Of a DNA stretch of 29,228 bases, positions 1 through 7,234 are shown in pieces. The notes under the pieces were generated by a model. That model was not told where the DNA came from. It saw only the letters and a list, made by a program, of their open reading frames with translations, and searched no databases. Source of the DNA: CAYXXN01 sp964469055 (GTDB lineage Bacteria > Acidobacteriota > Thermoanaerobaculia > Multivoradales > JAHEKO01); the NCBI GenBank assembly GCA_964469055.1, contig CAYXXN010000011.1, positions 1 through 29,228 on the forward strand, given 5' to 3'. Position 1 is the first letter of the stretch; each line of letters opens with the position of its first letter. The translations under genes were made by a program, and so were the position numbers.

Positions 1-469
1 AGTTCGTCGTGCAGGAGGCCATCGAAACGACGTGGTGCCGCTCCGGGTCGTAGGTGTGCTCGTTGACGCCGAGGACGAACACCGCGTCGGCGTCGTCCGA
101 GGGGGCCGAGATGATGACCTTGCGCGCCCCGCCGGCGAGATGGCGCGCCGCTCCCTCGCGGCTGCGGAAGGCGCCGCTCGACTCGATGACGATGTCCGCG
201 CCCACCTGCCCCCAGGGCAGAGCGGCGGGGTCCTTGCTGGAGAAGAAGGGGATTCCCCGGCCGTCGACCGTCAACTGGCCCGTGTCGTGCCCGACTTTGC
301 GGGGATACCAACCATGCACGGAGTCGTACTTCAGGAGGTAGGCGAGGTCGCCCAGGTCGGCGAGGTCGTTGACGCCGACCACTTGGAATCGCTCGTCGGC
401 CACGAGCTGCTTGAAGGTGCAGCGGCCGATGCGACCGAAGCCGTTGATGCCGACGCGGATGGGGGTCAT
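1..469 (-). CDS. gap: Type I glyceraldehyde-3-phosphate dehydrogenase, N-terminal part (runs off left edge)
   Basis: This is the first 156 codons of a classical NAD(P)-dependent GAPDH, which oxidises and phosphorylates glyceraldehyde 3-phosphate in glycolysis. The reading frame opens at an ATG at 469 with GGGAG about 7 nt upstream. Residues 4-13 give the Rossmann motif RVGINGFGRIGR. The middle contains KYDSVHGWYPRKV and VIESSGAF, and the last visible residues are SMASCTTN, which carries the catalytic cysteine. The C-terminal catalytic half lies outside the window. It is divergently oriented from the ABC operon starting at 650. A second, unrelated GAPDH class is encoded at 7559-8623. Identification is very secure; the cofactor preference cannot be read from this fragment. 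Confidence 0.96.
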   Translation of the reverse strand, partial: MTPIRVGINGFGRIGRCTFKQLVADERFQVVGVNDLADLGDLAYLLKYDSVHGWYPRKVGHDTGQLTVDGRGIPFFSSKDPAALPWGQVGADIVIESSGAFRSREGAARHLAGGARKVIISAPSDDADAVFVLGVNEHTYDPERHHVVSMASCTTN

Positions 470-485
470 GAGGTTCTCCCGAAGG

Positions 486-534
486 CGGGCAAGGTTACCG
501 GATTCGACCACCGCGCCATCCTGGCGCTTGCCCG
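486..534. repeat. 8-bp inverted repeat in the gap / ABC operon intergenic region
   Basis: CGGGCAAG at 486-493 is matched by CTTGCCCG at 527-534, 33 nt apart, just upstream of gap. The function is unknown. It could form a hairpin in the gap 5' leader or be a spaced operator. Confidence 0.35.
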
Positions 535-592
535 GTGGCACACCTGGCCGGCGCGGATGTCCCCTGCCGGGGACCGGCGGCCGCCGTGGCTG

Positions 593-608
593 GGTGCCTC
601 CAGGCACC
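593..608. promoter_or_regulatory. Inverted repeat at the -35 position of the ABC operon promoter (candidate operator)
   Basis: GGTGCCT-CC-AGGCACC is a perfect 7-bp inverted repeat with a 2-nt centre. It ends 8 nt before the -10 box at 617-622 and so occupies the -35 region. A second hairpin, GTCCCC-TGCC-GGGGAC, lies at 559-574. The operator role is inferred from position only. Confidence 0.4.
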
Positions 609-613
609 AGATT

Positions 614-622
614 TGCTATAAA
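614..622 (+). promoter_or_regulatory. Extended -10 promoter of the Gld-like ABC operon
   Basis: TGC-TATAAA is an extended -10 element (TGn plus 5 of 6 consensus bases). No convincing -35 is seen. It predicts a transcript start near 629 and a leader of about 20 nt containing AGGAG at 636-640 in front of the ATG at 650. Confidence 0.55.
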
Positions 623-649
623 CCCGCCCCCAGCTAGGAGTCGCGACGC

Positions 650-1621
650 ATGATCGAGGCACAGAACCTCTCCCGTCGCTACGGCGACTTCACGGCGGTC
701 GACCAGATCTCCTTCGATATCAACGAGGGCGAGATCGTCGGCTTCCTCGGTCCCAACGGGGCTGGCAAGACGACGGTGATCCGCATGGTCACGGGGTTTC
801 TCCCGCCCTCGGCCGGCCGCGTGCGGGTGGCGGGCAAGAACCTCTTCGCGGAGCCGGTGGCGGCGCGGCGCGACATCGGCTACCTGCCGGAGAACGTCGC
901 CCTCTACCCGGAGCTGCGGGTGCGCGAGTACCTGGCCTATCGGGCGCGCCTCGAGGGCATGACGGGCGGCGAGGCCAAGCAGGCCATCGCCGACACCCTG
1001 CGCGACTGCCTGCTGGGAGAGGTCGCGAGCCAGATCGTCGGCACGCTGTCCAAGGGCTTCAGGCAGCGGGTGGGGCTGGCCACCGCGATCCTGCACCGCC
1101 CCAAGGTGCTGGTGCTGGACGAGCCGACGATAGGTCTCGACCCCAAGCAGATCATCGCCATCCGCGAGTTGATCCGCGGCCTCGGCCGCCAGCGCACGCT
1201 CTTGCTCTCGACCCACATCCTGCCCGAGGTGGAACTGCTCTGCGACCGGGTGATGATCATCGACCGCGGCCGCATCGTCGCCGAGGGCACGCCGCAGGCC
1301 CTGCGCGAGCGCTGGCAGGGCGACTCGGAGCTGCGCGTCGCGTTCAAGGACTCGCCGGCCGGTGCCGCCGAGGCGCTGGCCGAGCTGCCCGGGGTGACCG
1401 CCGTGCGGCCGGTCGACGGCGCGCTCGCCCTCACCACCCGCGGCGGCAGCGACCCCCGCGAGGAGGTCTTCCGGCTAGCCGTGGCACGCGGCTGGGTGCT
1501 CCTCGAGCTGGCGGAGCGCCGCGCCTCGCTCGAGGACGTCTTCGTGCGACTGACGACTCACGACGCGCCGGCCGGCACGGATAGCCCCTCGATCATGGGC
1601 CCGGCGGAGGTGCAGGGATGA
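650..1621 (+). CDS. ABC transporter ATP-binding protein, GldA-like
   Basis: This 323-residue cytoplasmic ATPase should power the ABC-2 type export system encoded by the next genes. Visible motifs are Walker A GPNGAGKT (34-41), the family-typical YLPEN in the Q-loop area (78-82), the signature LSKGFRQR (133-140), Walker B VLVLDEP (153-159) and the H-loop STHIL (187-191). The C-terminal ~100 residues form the extra domain usual in GldA/DrrA/CcmA-like ATPases. The start is the ATG with AGGAG 9 nt upstream, and the stop overlaps the next start (ATGA). In Bacteroidetes the GldA-GldFG complex is linked to gliding and type IX secretion. In Acidobacteriota and other phyla homologues occur without gliding, and the substrate is unknown. 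Confidence 0.93.
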   Translation: MIEAQNLSRRYGDFTAVDQISFDINEGEIVGFLGPNGAGKTTVIRMVTGFLPPSAGRVRVAGKNLFAEPVAARRDIGYLPENVALYPELRVREYLAYRARLEGMTGGEAKQAIADTLRDCLLGEVASQIVGTLSKGFRQRVGLATAILHRPKVLVLDEPTIGLDPKQIIAIRELIRGLGRQRTLLLSTHILPEVELLCDRVMIIDRGRIVAEGTPQALRERWQGDSELRVAFKDSPAGAAEALAELPGVTAVRPVDGALALTTRGGSDPREEVFRLAVARGWVLLELAERRASLEDVFVRLTTHDAPAGTDSPSIMGPAEVQG

Positions 1622-2361
1622 ACGGCATCTGGGCCACCTTGACCCGCGAGCTCAAGGCCTACTTCTTCTCGCCCCTGGCCTACATCGTCGGGGCGCTGCT
1701 TCTGCTGGTCAACGGTTTGACGTTCTGGGCGATCGTCGCGTTTCTGAACGATCCGCGCTCCGGCGGCAGCGCCACACCGCTCTCCTTCTTCTTCGGGCAG
1801 ACGCTCTACTTCTGGCTAGTGTTGCTCTTCGTCACCCCGGTCTTGACCATGCGGTTGCTCTCCGAGGAGCGGCGCAGCGGCACGATCGAGACCCTGATGA
1901 CGGCGCCGGTGACCGAGGCCCAAGTCGTGCTCGGCAAGTTCCTGGCGGCGCTCCTCTTCTACTGCTTCCTCTGGCTTCCCACCCTGAGCTACGTCGGCAT
2001 CCTGGCCGCCAAGAGCGAGGTCGACTGGGGACCGGTGGCGGCCGGGTACCTGGGGGTCGTCGGCATCGGCGCCCTGTTCCTCGCCGTCGGCACCTTCGCC
2101 ACGGCGCTCACCAAGAGCCAGCTCGTGGCGGCGGTCTTGACCTTCGCCCTCTTGATCCCGATCTTCACCTTCGGTCTCCTGGAGATGCTCGTCAACAGCA
2201 CGGCGCTGCGCGAGGTCTTCGGCTACCTCAACCTCTGGCAGCACATGGAGGACCTGGGTCGCGGCGTCGTCGACACCCGGCGGCTCGTCTACTACGCCAC
2301 CGGCACGGTGCTCTTCCTCTTCCTGGCGACGCGCGCCTTGGCGGTGCGCAAGTGGAGGTAG
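1618..2361 (+). CDS. ABC-2 type permease, GldF-like
   Basis: This 247-residue integral membrane protein is the partner of the upstream ATPase. It begins with the motif ATLTRELKAYFFSPLAYIVG, typical of GldF-like permeases. About six hydrophobic segments can be seen, near residues 18-40, 58-80, 100-122, 135-157, 165-190 and 222-240. LLSEERRSGTIETLMTAPVTEAQVV around residues 78-103 is the conserved ABC-2 amphipathic stretch (ERRSGTxExLxxxPV). The start codon overlaps the ATPase stop, so the two are translationally coupled. GldF itself is of similar length. The assignment to the ABC-2 family is secure; the transported substrate is not known. Confidence 0.92.
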   Translation: MNGIWATLTRELKAYFFSPLAYIVGALLLLVNGLTFWAIVAFLNDPRSGGSATPLSFFFGQTLYFWLVLLFVTPVLTMRLLSEERRSGTIETLMTAPVTEAQVVLGKFLAALLFYCFLWLPTLSYVGILAAKSEVDWGPVAAGYLGVVGIGALFLAVGTFATALTKSQLVAAVLTFALLIPIFTFGLLEMLVNSTALREVFGYLNLWQHMEDLGRGVVDTRRLVYYATGTVLFLFLATRALAVRKWR

Positions 2362-2363
2362 CG

Positions 2364-3893
2364 ATGGGCGAGGGCAAGAACTGGAAGGGTGGGCTGGCCG
2401 AGAAGGGGCTGCTCTCGGCCGGCGTCGTGCTGGTCGTGGTCCTCCTCGCCCTCCTCAACTACTTCGGGTGGAAGTACCATCAGCGCCTCGACTGGACGAG
2501 CGCCGAGCTCTACACGTTGTCGGAGAAGTCGATCGCCGTAGTGCGCGGCCTCGAGCGCGACGTCGAGGTGATCGTCTTCATGCGCCCGGGCGGCGAGCTC
2601 TACGACGAGGTGACCGAGCTCCTCGCCCGCTACGAGGCGGCCTCGCCCCGCATCCAGCTGCGGCTGCTCGACCCCGAGCGCAACCTCGCCGAGGCGCAGA
2701 GCCTGGTCGACCAGTACCAGGTCACCGGGCTCGACGTCGTCGTCTTCGATGCCGGCGACGGCAACACCCGGATCGTGCAGACCGCGGACCTGGCCGAGTA
2801 CGACTACTCCGGGATGCAGTTCGGGCAGGCGCCGACGCTCAAGGGATTCAAGGGCGAGCAGCAACTGACCAGCGCGCTCTTGAACCTCTCCGAGAGCGAG
2901 AAGCCGAGGATCCTCCTGACCAAGGGGCACGGCGAGCACGCCCTCGATGACTTCTCCTCGGGGGGCCTCTCGGCGGCCGCCGACTACCTCGAGCGGGAGA
3001 ACTTCGAGGTCGACGAGTGGGCGTCGTTGGGGGCCGGCGACGTGCCGGCCGACGCCGACCTCGTAGTCATCGCCGGCCCGACGGCCGGGTTGATCGAGCC
3101 CGAGCTCGCGGCCCTCGAGCGTTACCTCGGCCGCGGCGGGCGCCGGCTCGTGCTGCTCGACCCGGCGCTGGCCCCGAGCGGCGGCGGGCTGGTCGCGACC
3201 GGCCTGGCCACGCTCCTCGCCAAGTACGGGGTCACGGTCGACGACACGATCGTCGTCGACCCCGCCAACCCGCTGCCCTTCTTCGGCGCCGAGACGATCT
3301 TCGCCAACTCCTACGGCTCGCACCCGGTCACCCAGCCCATGCAGCGCGGCGAGCTGTCGGTGATCCTCGCCCTGGCGCGCTCGGTGCGGCCGGGCACGGC
3401 GCCGGCCGGCTATACGGCGAGCGAGCTGGTGCGCACCAGCGCCGAGGGTTGGGGCGAGACCGACCTCGCCGCCTTGCGGGACGTCAAGAAGGATCCTGCC
3501 GACGTGCCAGGTCCGGTCTCCCTCGGGGTCGCGGTTTCGCGGACGGAGCCAGCCGCAGAGGGCGAGGCGGAGTTCATGGAAACGACGGAGGAGGCACCGG
3601 CCGCCGAGCCGGCGGCCGAGGTGGCTGGCGCGCGGCTGATCGCCTTCGGCGACTCCGACTTCGTGACCAACGCCCAGATCGAGTCGGCGGCCAACGCGGT
3701 GCTCTTCGCCAACGCCTTCAACTGGCTGGTGGCCCGCGAGGAGCTGGTGGCCATCCCGCCGAAGGCGCCGGAGCAGGTGCGGCTGAGCTTGACGACGGGC
3801 GAGCTGCGCTGGATCTTCTGGCTCTCGCTCGCCATCCTCCCGGGGGCGATGCTCGCCCTGGGCGCCTGGGTGTACACGCGCCGCCGGAGGTAA
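2364..3893 (+). CDS. GldG-like auxiliary ABC transport protein
   Basis: This is a 509-residue membrane-anchored protein of the GldG / ABC-type uncharacterised transport system family. The ATG at 2364 is chosen because GGAGG (2354-2358) lies 5 nt upstream; the in-frame GTG at 2352 is inside that signal. An N-terminal hydrophobic segment is at about residues 17-36 and a C-terminal one is followed by the basic end YTRRRR, so the large middle part should be extracytoplasmic. It contains LYTLSEKSIAVVRGLERDV, the usual opening of GldG proteins, followed by a thioredoxin-like region and a later region with ARLIAFGDSDFVTN. A Glu/Ala-rich linker lies near 3560-3630. It is adjacent to the permease and followed after 2 nt by the DUF4340 gene. 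Confidence 0.9.
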   Translation: MGEGKNWKGGLAEKGLLSAGVVLVVVLLALLNYFGWKYHQRLDWTSAELYTLSEKSIAVVRGLERDVEVIVFMRPGGELYDEVTELLARYEAASPRIQLRLLDPERNLAEAQSLVDQYQVTGLDVVVFDAGDGNTRIVQTADLAEYDYSGMQFGQAPTLKGFKGEQQLTSALLNLSESEKPRILLTKGHGEHALDDFSSGGLSAAADYLERENFEVDEWASLGAGDVPADADLVVIAGPTAGLIEPELAALERYLGRGGRRLVLLDPALAPSGGGLVATGLATLLAKYGVTVDDTIVVDPANPLPFFGAETIFANSYGSHPVTQPMQRGELSVILALARSVRPGTAPAGYTASELVRTSAEGWGETDLAALRDVKKDPADVPGPVSLGVAVSRTEPAAEGEAEFMETTEEAPAAEPAAEVAGARLIAFGDSDFVTNAQIESAANAVLFANAFNWLVAREELVAIPPKAPEQVRLSLTTGELRWIFWLSLAILPGAMLALGAWVYTRRRR

Positions 3894-3895
3894 GC

Positions 3896-5314
3896 ATGCG
3901 GCCGCGCACCGTCCTCGTCCTCCTGCTGCTGGTGGCGGGCCTCGGCGCCTTCGTGTGGTTCTACGAGCGCGAGCTGCCCGGGACCGAGGAGCGGAGCACG
4001 CAGGCGAAGAAGGTCTTCGGCGACCTCGCGGCCGACGACGTGACCCGCGTGGTGATCACCTCGCCGGCCGGGACCGTGGAGCTCGAGCGGCCGGCGCCGG
4101 CGGCGCCGGCCGAGGGCGAGGAGGGGGGGTCGCCGCTCTCCGCCGGACGTCCCTGGCGTCTGATCCGGCCGCTCGTCGCCCTCGCCGACGGCTCGCGCGT
4201 CGACGGCCTGCTCTCGACCTTGGTGGGGCTCGAGAAGGTGCGCACCCTGGACGACGTCGAGGCGGCCGCCGTCGGCCTCGACGCGCCGCTCGGGAGGATC
4301 GAGCTCACGACGGCCGAGGGCCAGCGCACCCTCCTCGTCGGCCGCGAGATCCCGGCCGGTGGCGGCCGCATCGTCGGCACGGGTGAAGCGCCACCCTACT
4401 TCGTCGTCGCCGCGACCTTCCGCGAGGACCTCGAGCGCGCGCCCGGCGACTGGCGCAGCCGCGACCTCTTTCCGGGCGAGCGCGCTGCGATCGAGCGGAT
4501 CATCTTGACGCGCGGCGCCGAGCGGCTCCTGCTCGCCCGGCGCGGTGACGACTTCTGGGTGGAGACGCCCTACGTCGATCGCGCCGACACCGGCACCGTC
4601 AACCGCCTGTTGGGAGCCCTCACCGGCCTCGCGGCCGAGCGCTTCCTCGACCAGCCGCCGGCGGACGCGGACCTCGGGCTCGCCCCGCCGAACGCCGTCG
4701 TCGAAGTCGTGCTCGAAGGCGAGGCGGAGCCCTTCCGGGTCGAAGTGGGAGGCGCCGTGCCCGACCAGGCGGAGCGGGTCTATGCCCGCACCGGCGGCCT
4801 CGCGGTCGAGGCCGCCAAGGCCCTGGCCGAGGCCGTGGCCGGGGCGCCGGCCGCCTGGCGCTCCCTCGCCTGGGCCTCGCTCGAGGTCTTCGAGATCGAC
4901 CGCGTCGAGGTGACCGGTGGCGGCGGGGCGCCGCTCACCCTGGAGCGGACCGCTGGCGAGTGGACGCGCGACGGAGGGAAGATCGACTTCGCCGCGGGGA
5001 GCGACTTCCTCTACGCCTTGACCGGAGTCAAGGCCGACGTGGCCACCGAGCCTGCCGCCCTCGGAGAGCCGCAGCTCACCGTTGTCCTCGAAGGCGCGGA
5101 GCGCGCCGAGACGCTCGAGCTCTTGGCGGAGCGGGACGGCGGTCGCCCGGCGCGCGTCAGCGGTCGCGAGGTCGTGCTCTGGTTGGGCGCCGAGGGCGCG
5201 GCCGAGGTGGAGAAGCGTCTCGCAGAGTTGCGCGCCGCCCCGATCCTCGAGACGACCGAGGCGACACCCGACGCGACGAGCGCGACGACCGACGAGGCGA
5301 GCGCGACCGAGTAG
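3896..5314 (+). CDS. DUF4340 domain protein, membrane-anchored
   Basis: This 472-residue protein starts at the ATG at 3896, 2 nt after the GldG-like stop, with CCGGAGG inside the previous gene as ribosome binding site. Residues 5-20 are a single N-terminal membrane segment (VLVLLLLVAGLGAFVWF). The rest should be periplasmic and contains repeated beta-rich modules with motifs such as RPWRLIRP, RRGDDFWVETP, GEWTRD and RSRDLFP, as expected for DUF4340. The end is a Thr/Ala/Glu/Ser-rich tail. Proteins of this family regularly follow GldA-GldF-GldG-like genes in Acidobacteriota and Deltaproteobacteria, which points to a role as an accessory of the same export complex. The biochemical function is unknown. 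Confidence 0.85.
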   Translation: MRPRTVLVLLLLVAGLGAFVWFYERELPGTEERSTQAKKVFGDLAADDVTRVVITSPAGTVELERPAPAAPAEGEEGGSPLSAGRPWRLIRPLVALADGSRVDGLLSTLVGLEKVRTLDDVEAAAVGLDAPLGRIELTTAEGQRTLLVGREIPAGGGRIVGTGEAPPYFVVAATFREDLERAPGDWRSRDLFPGERAAIERIILTRGAERLLLARRGDDFWVETPYVDRADTGTVNRLLGALTGLAAERFLDQPPADADLGLAPPNAVVEVVLEGEAEPFRVEVGGAVPDQAERVYARTGGLAVEAAKALAEAVAGAPAAWRSLAWASLEVFEIDRVEVTGGGGAPLTLERTAGEWTRDGGKIDFAAGSDFLYALTGVKADVATEPAALGEPQLTVVLEGAERAETLELLAERDGGRPARVSGREVVLWLGAEGAAEVEKRLAELRAAPILETTEATPDATSATTDEASATE

Positions 5315-5356
5315 CGGTCCTCGTCGTCGACAAAGAAAAGATTTCGTCCAAAGGGG

Positions 5357-5385
5357 TTCACACCTTGCGCGGAGCGTGCTACACT
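5357..5385 (+). promoter_or_regulatory. Sigma70-type promoter for the small basic peptide gene
   Basis: TTCACA (5357-5362, 5 of 6 to the -35 consensus) is followed by a 17-nt spacer and TACACT (5380-5385, 4 of 6 to the -10 consensus). TGC directly before it makes an extended -10. The predicted transcript start is near 5392. It lies in the first non-coding DNA after the ABC operon, so the next gene is transcribed independently. Confidence 0.6.
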
Positions 5386-5391
5386 CCGCCC

Positions 5392-5569
5392 GAATGATTT
5401 CGAGCTCGGTTTCCTCGAGCCTTCGCTCGAGGGAAAGAACGGCGGCGAAGGCCGTCGTATCCGTGGCGAGACCGGAAAGAGGTGAGCCGACCCGCTGAGC
5501 CATGGTGGCTCGAGCGGGTCGTTTCGCACTCGCCGGTCGCATGCCCCTCAAGGGGCGGGAGGAACACGA
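5392..5569 (+). ncRNA. Structured ~178-nt 5' leader (candidate cis-regulatory RNA)
   Basis: Three hairpins follow the promoter. The first is CCTCGAGC-CTTC-GCTCGAGG (5413-5432). The second pairs 5489-5501 with 5507-5520: GACCCGCT and GAGCC arms against GGCTC and AGCGGGTC with one bulged G. The third is GCCCC-TCAA-GGGGC (5543-5556), which ends 1 nt before the ribosome binding site GGGAGG. The second hairpin is not followed by a U-run and so is not an ordinary terminator. The leader matches no riboswitch class I can recognise. The last hairpin could gate access to the ribosome binding site, which is inference. Confidence 0.45.
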
Positions 5570-5635
5570 ATGGCGAAGAAGGCGAAGAAGGCGGCGAAGA
5601 AGCCGGCCAAGAAGGCTGCGAAGAAGAAGAAGTAG
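5570..5635 (+). CDS. 21-residue Lys/Ala-rich basic peptide
   Basis: The gene is ATG to TAG, 22 codons. The product begins MAKKAKKAAKKPAKK and ends in four consecutive lysines. It contains 12 Lys, 7 Ala and 1 Pro after Met and has no acidic or aromatic residue. GGAGG (5558-5562) sits 7 nt before the ATG, a promoter lies at 5357-5385, and a strong terminator follows 33 nt after the stop, so it has all the parts of an independent monocistronic gene. The composition matches the C-terminal tails of histone H1-like and other nucleic-acid-binding proteins, so binding to DNA, RNA or the ribosome is plausible but unproven. It is too short for routine gene callers. The alternative is that the transcript is a non-coding RNA and the peptide is incidental; the ribosome binding site argues against that. 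Confidence 0.6.
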   Translation: MAKKAKKAAKKPAKKAAKKKK

Positions 5636-5668
5636 CCGCCTTCTCTTGGGATCCTGTAATGGGGTCCA

Positions 5669-5698
5669 AAAACGGCCGGCCGCGAGGCCGGCCGTTTT
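5669..5698 (+). terminator. Intrinsic terminator of the small basic peptide gene
   Basis: A 9-bp GC stem, CGGCCGGCC (5673-5681) with GGCCGGCCG (5686-5694), is closed by a GCGA (GNRA-type) tetraloop, extended by AAAA/TTTT and followed by TTTTCTTT. It is near-symmetrical and could stop transcription from either side. It separates the peptide gene from the thioredoxin gene. Confidence 0.92.
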
Positions 5699-5735
5699 CT
5701 TTCGCCCGCCCGGCGATTTGAGTAAGGTACGGTCG

Positions 5736-6287
5736 GTGCCCGCCGCCCCCACCCGCTCCTCCCTATCGACCTGGCTCCTGGTGCTCGTGCCGGTCCTCGG
5801 CGTGGCGGTGGGCTATGCCCTGCGGCTGGCGGCGCGGCCGGAGGTGGACGTGGAGGGGCCGGCGGGGCTGGGGGCGCCCCTCGCTTTCGAGCTCCCGGCC
5901 CTCGACGGCTCGACGGTGCGGGCCCGCGACTACGCCGGCCGGGTGGTGCTGCTCGACGTCTGGGCGAGCTGGTGCGGCCCCTGCCGGCTGCAGAACGAGA
6001 TCCTCCACCCGCTGGCCGTCGAGTACGGGGAGGAGGTCTCCTTCTTGGCCGTCAACCTGGGCGAGCCGGAGGAGATCGTGCGGGAACACCTCGAGCGCGA
6101 GCCGTTGCCCTATCGCGTCGTCCTCGACGCGGGCGCGAGCCTGGGCGCCCAGCTCGGCATCTACGCCTTGCCGACGGTGATCATCCTCGACCGCGAGAGT
6201 CGGGTGAGCTTCTTCCGTCAGGGGTTGGTGGCGGAGTCGACGCTGCGGCGCGAGCTGGCGAAGGCCGCCGGCAGCCTCCCCTCGTAG
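5736..6287 (+). CDS. Membrane-anchored thioredoxin-fold protein (TlpA/ResA-like)
   Basis: This 183-residue protein has one N-terminal membrane segment (about residues 9-29, WLLVLVPVLGVAVGYALRLA) and a periplasmic thioredoxin domain. The active site is WASWCGPCRLQ (CGPC), and the cis-proline motif is ALPTVIILD. The sequence before it (FELPALDGSTVRARDYAGRVVLLDVW) is the standard AhpC/TSA-Redoxin start. The family reduces disulphides or cytochrome c apoproteins outside the cytoplasm. The GTG at 5736 is preferred because AAGG lies 8 nt upstream and the upstream reading frame crosses the terminator; a TTG at 5718 is possible. The last ~70 nt overlap the tail of the convergent VWFA gene. Confidence 0.88.
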   Translation: MPAAPTRSSLSTWLLVLVPVLGVAVGYALRLAARPEVDVEGPAGLGAPLAFELPALDGSTVRARDYAGRVVLLDVWASWCGPCRLQNEILHPLAVEYGEEVSFLAVNLGEPEEIVREHLEREPLPYRVVLDAGASLGAQLGIYALPTVIILDRESRVSFFRQGLVAESTLRRELAKAAGSLPS

Positions 6288-7234
6288 CCGCGGCGATAGG
6301 CGACCTGGCGCTTGCGCCCGTCGACCTCGACGCGCAGCCGGCGCTGGTCGGAGGAACCACCGTTGGCGAGCGGGAAGCCGAGCACGTATTGATGCCGCAG
6401 GTCGTCCAGGATGGCGCCGCAGGCCGCCTGGATGTCCTCCCGAGTCGCCGCCGAGTGGTACTGGCCGCCCGAGGCCTCCGCCAGGAGGTTCAGGAGATCG
6501 GCGATCTGGAACACCTTGCCCCCCTCCTCGGTCAGGGCGGTCGGACTCCCGGTCGAGAGGCCCACGACGTGGACCGGCAGCCGGGCCTGCTGCACGGGCA
6601 CGCGGGCGGTGAGGGGGTCGAGCTGGCTGGCGTTGTCCACGCCGTCGGTGATGAGCACGGCGGCCCGCTTCAGGGCCTCTTGGTCGAACACCAGGTTGGG
6701 CAGCCAGGAGACCGCGTCGTGGAGCGCGGTCCGGCCCCACCCCTCCCAAAGGGCCAGGGCCTCCCGCAGCACCGCCAGGTCGGCGGTGAAGGGCACATCG
6801 ACGTTGATCCGCTCGCTGGCGAAGCTGGCCAGCGCGAAGCGATCGCCGAGGCGGGCCTGATCGAGCATGCAATCGACGAGGGAACGGGAGAGCGCGAGCT
6901 TGTCGCCCACGCCCATGCTGCCGGAGAGGTCCTGGGCGAAGAGCACCGACACCGGGGCCTCGACGCCGGTCTCGAAGCTGTCAAAGAGGATGGGTCGGTC
7001 GTCGACGTAGAGGGAGAAGTCCTGCGCCTCGAGCCCGTCGACGAAGCCCTTCGGCGAGCGCACCACGACCGGCACCATGACGTAGCTGACGTCGAACTCG
7101 CCGACGAACATGTCGGGCTGAGTGGGCTCGGCAGGCGGGTCGACGGACTGGGCGAACTGGGGTGCGGCGAGGAGGAAGAGGGCGCCGGCCATCCAACCCC
7201 GCTGGGCGAGCCGCCGTGCTATACCTCTGGCCAT
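6218..7234 (-). CDS. Secreted VWFA domain protein (acidobacterial VWFA-related type)
   Basis: This 338-residue protein has a signal peptide (MARGIARRLAQRGW then a hydrophobic stretch ending APQFAQS) and a von Willebrand A domain. The MIDAS motif is DLSGSM (about 102-107), with a later DGVDN. Before it, VVVRSPKGFVDGLEAQDFSLYVDD is the segment typical of the family called VWFA-related acidobacterial domain. The C-terminal end ...HQYVLGF...RRLRVEVDGRKRQVAYRRGY is also typical. The ATG at 7234 is chosen because GGAGG stands 7 nt upstream; two upstream in-frame ATGs lack a site. Its start codon overlaps the start codon of the divergent gene at 7233. Function in the family is unknown; metal-dependent protein binding outside the cytoplasm is expected. 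The 3' end overlaps the convergent thioredoxin gene by 70 nt. Confidence 0.9.
   Translation of the reverse strand: MARGIARRLAQRGWMAGALFLLAAPQFAQSVDPPAEPTQPDMFVGEFDVSYVMVPVVVRSPKGFVDGLEAQDFSLYVDDRPILFDSFETGVEAPVSVLFAQDLSGSMGVGDKLALSRSLVDCMLDQARLGDRFALASFASERINVDVPFTADLAVLREALALWEGWGRTALHDAVSWLPNLVFDQEALKRAAVLITDGVDNASQLDPLTARVPVQQARLPVHVVGLSTGSPTALTEEGGKVFQIADLLNLLAEASGGQYHSAATREDIQAACGAILDDLRHQYVLGFPLANGGSSDQRRLRVEVDGRKRQVAYRRGYEGRLPAAFASSRRSVDSATNP
7217..7225 (+). promoter_or_regulatory. Extended -10 element directly in front of the four-cysteine protein gene
   Basis: TGC-TATACC ends 7 nt before the ATG at 7233, placing the transcript start on or next to the start codon. No ribosome binding site precedes that ATG, so a leaderless mRNA is likely. 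No -35 is visible. Confidence 0.5.

Noticed and set aside
5392..5569. tRNA or known riboswitch in the small-peptide leader
   Set aside because: No T-loop GGTTCGA-type sequence, no cloverleaf, and no consensus core of a riboswitch I can recall; left as an unassigned structured leader.
5502..5735. N-terminal extension of the thioredoxin starting at ATG 5502
   Set aside because: It would translate through hairpins, the small peptide gene and the intrinsic terminator; the GTG at 5736 has a suitable upstream site and a normal signal-anchor start.
3410..5752. Long antisense ORF of 780 codons opposite the GldG-like and DUF4340 genes
   Set aside because: Low-complexity Arg/Gly/Leu/Ala protein with no domain; it arises from the GC bias of the real genes on the other strand.
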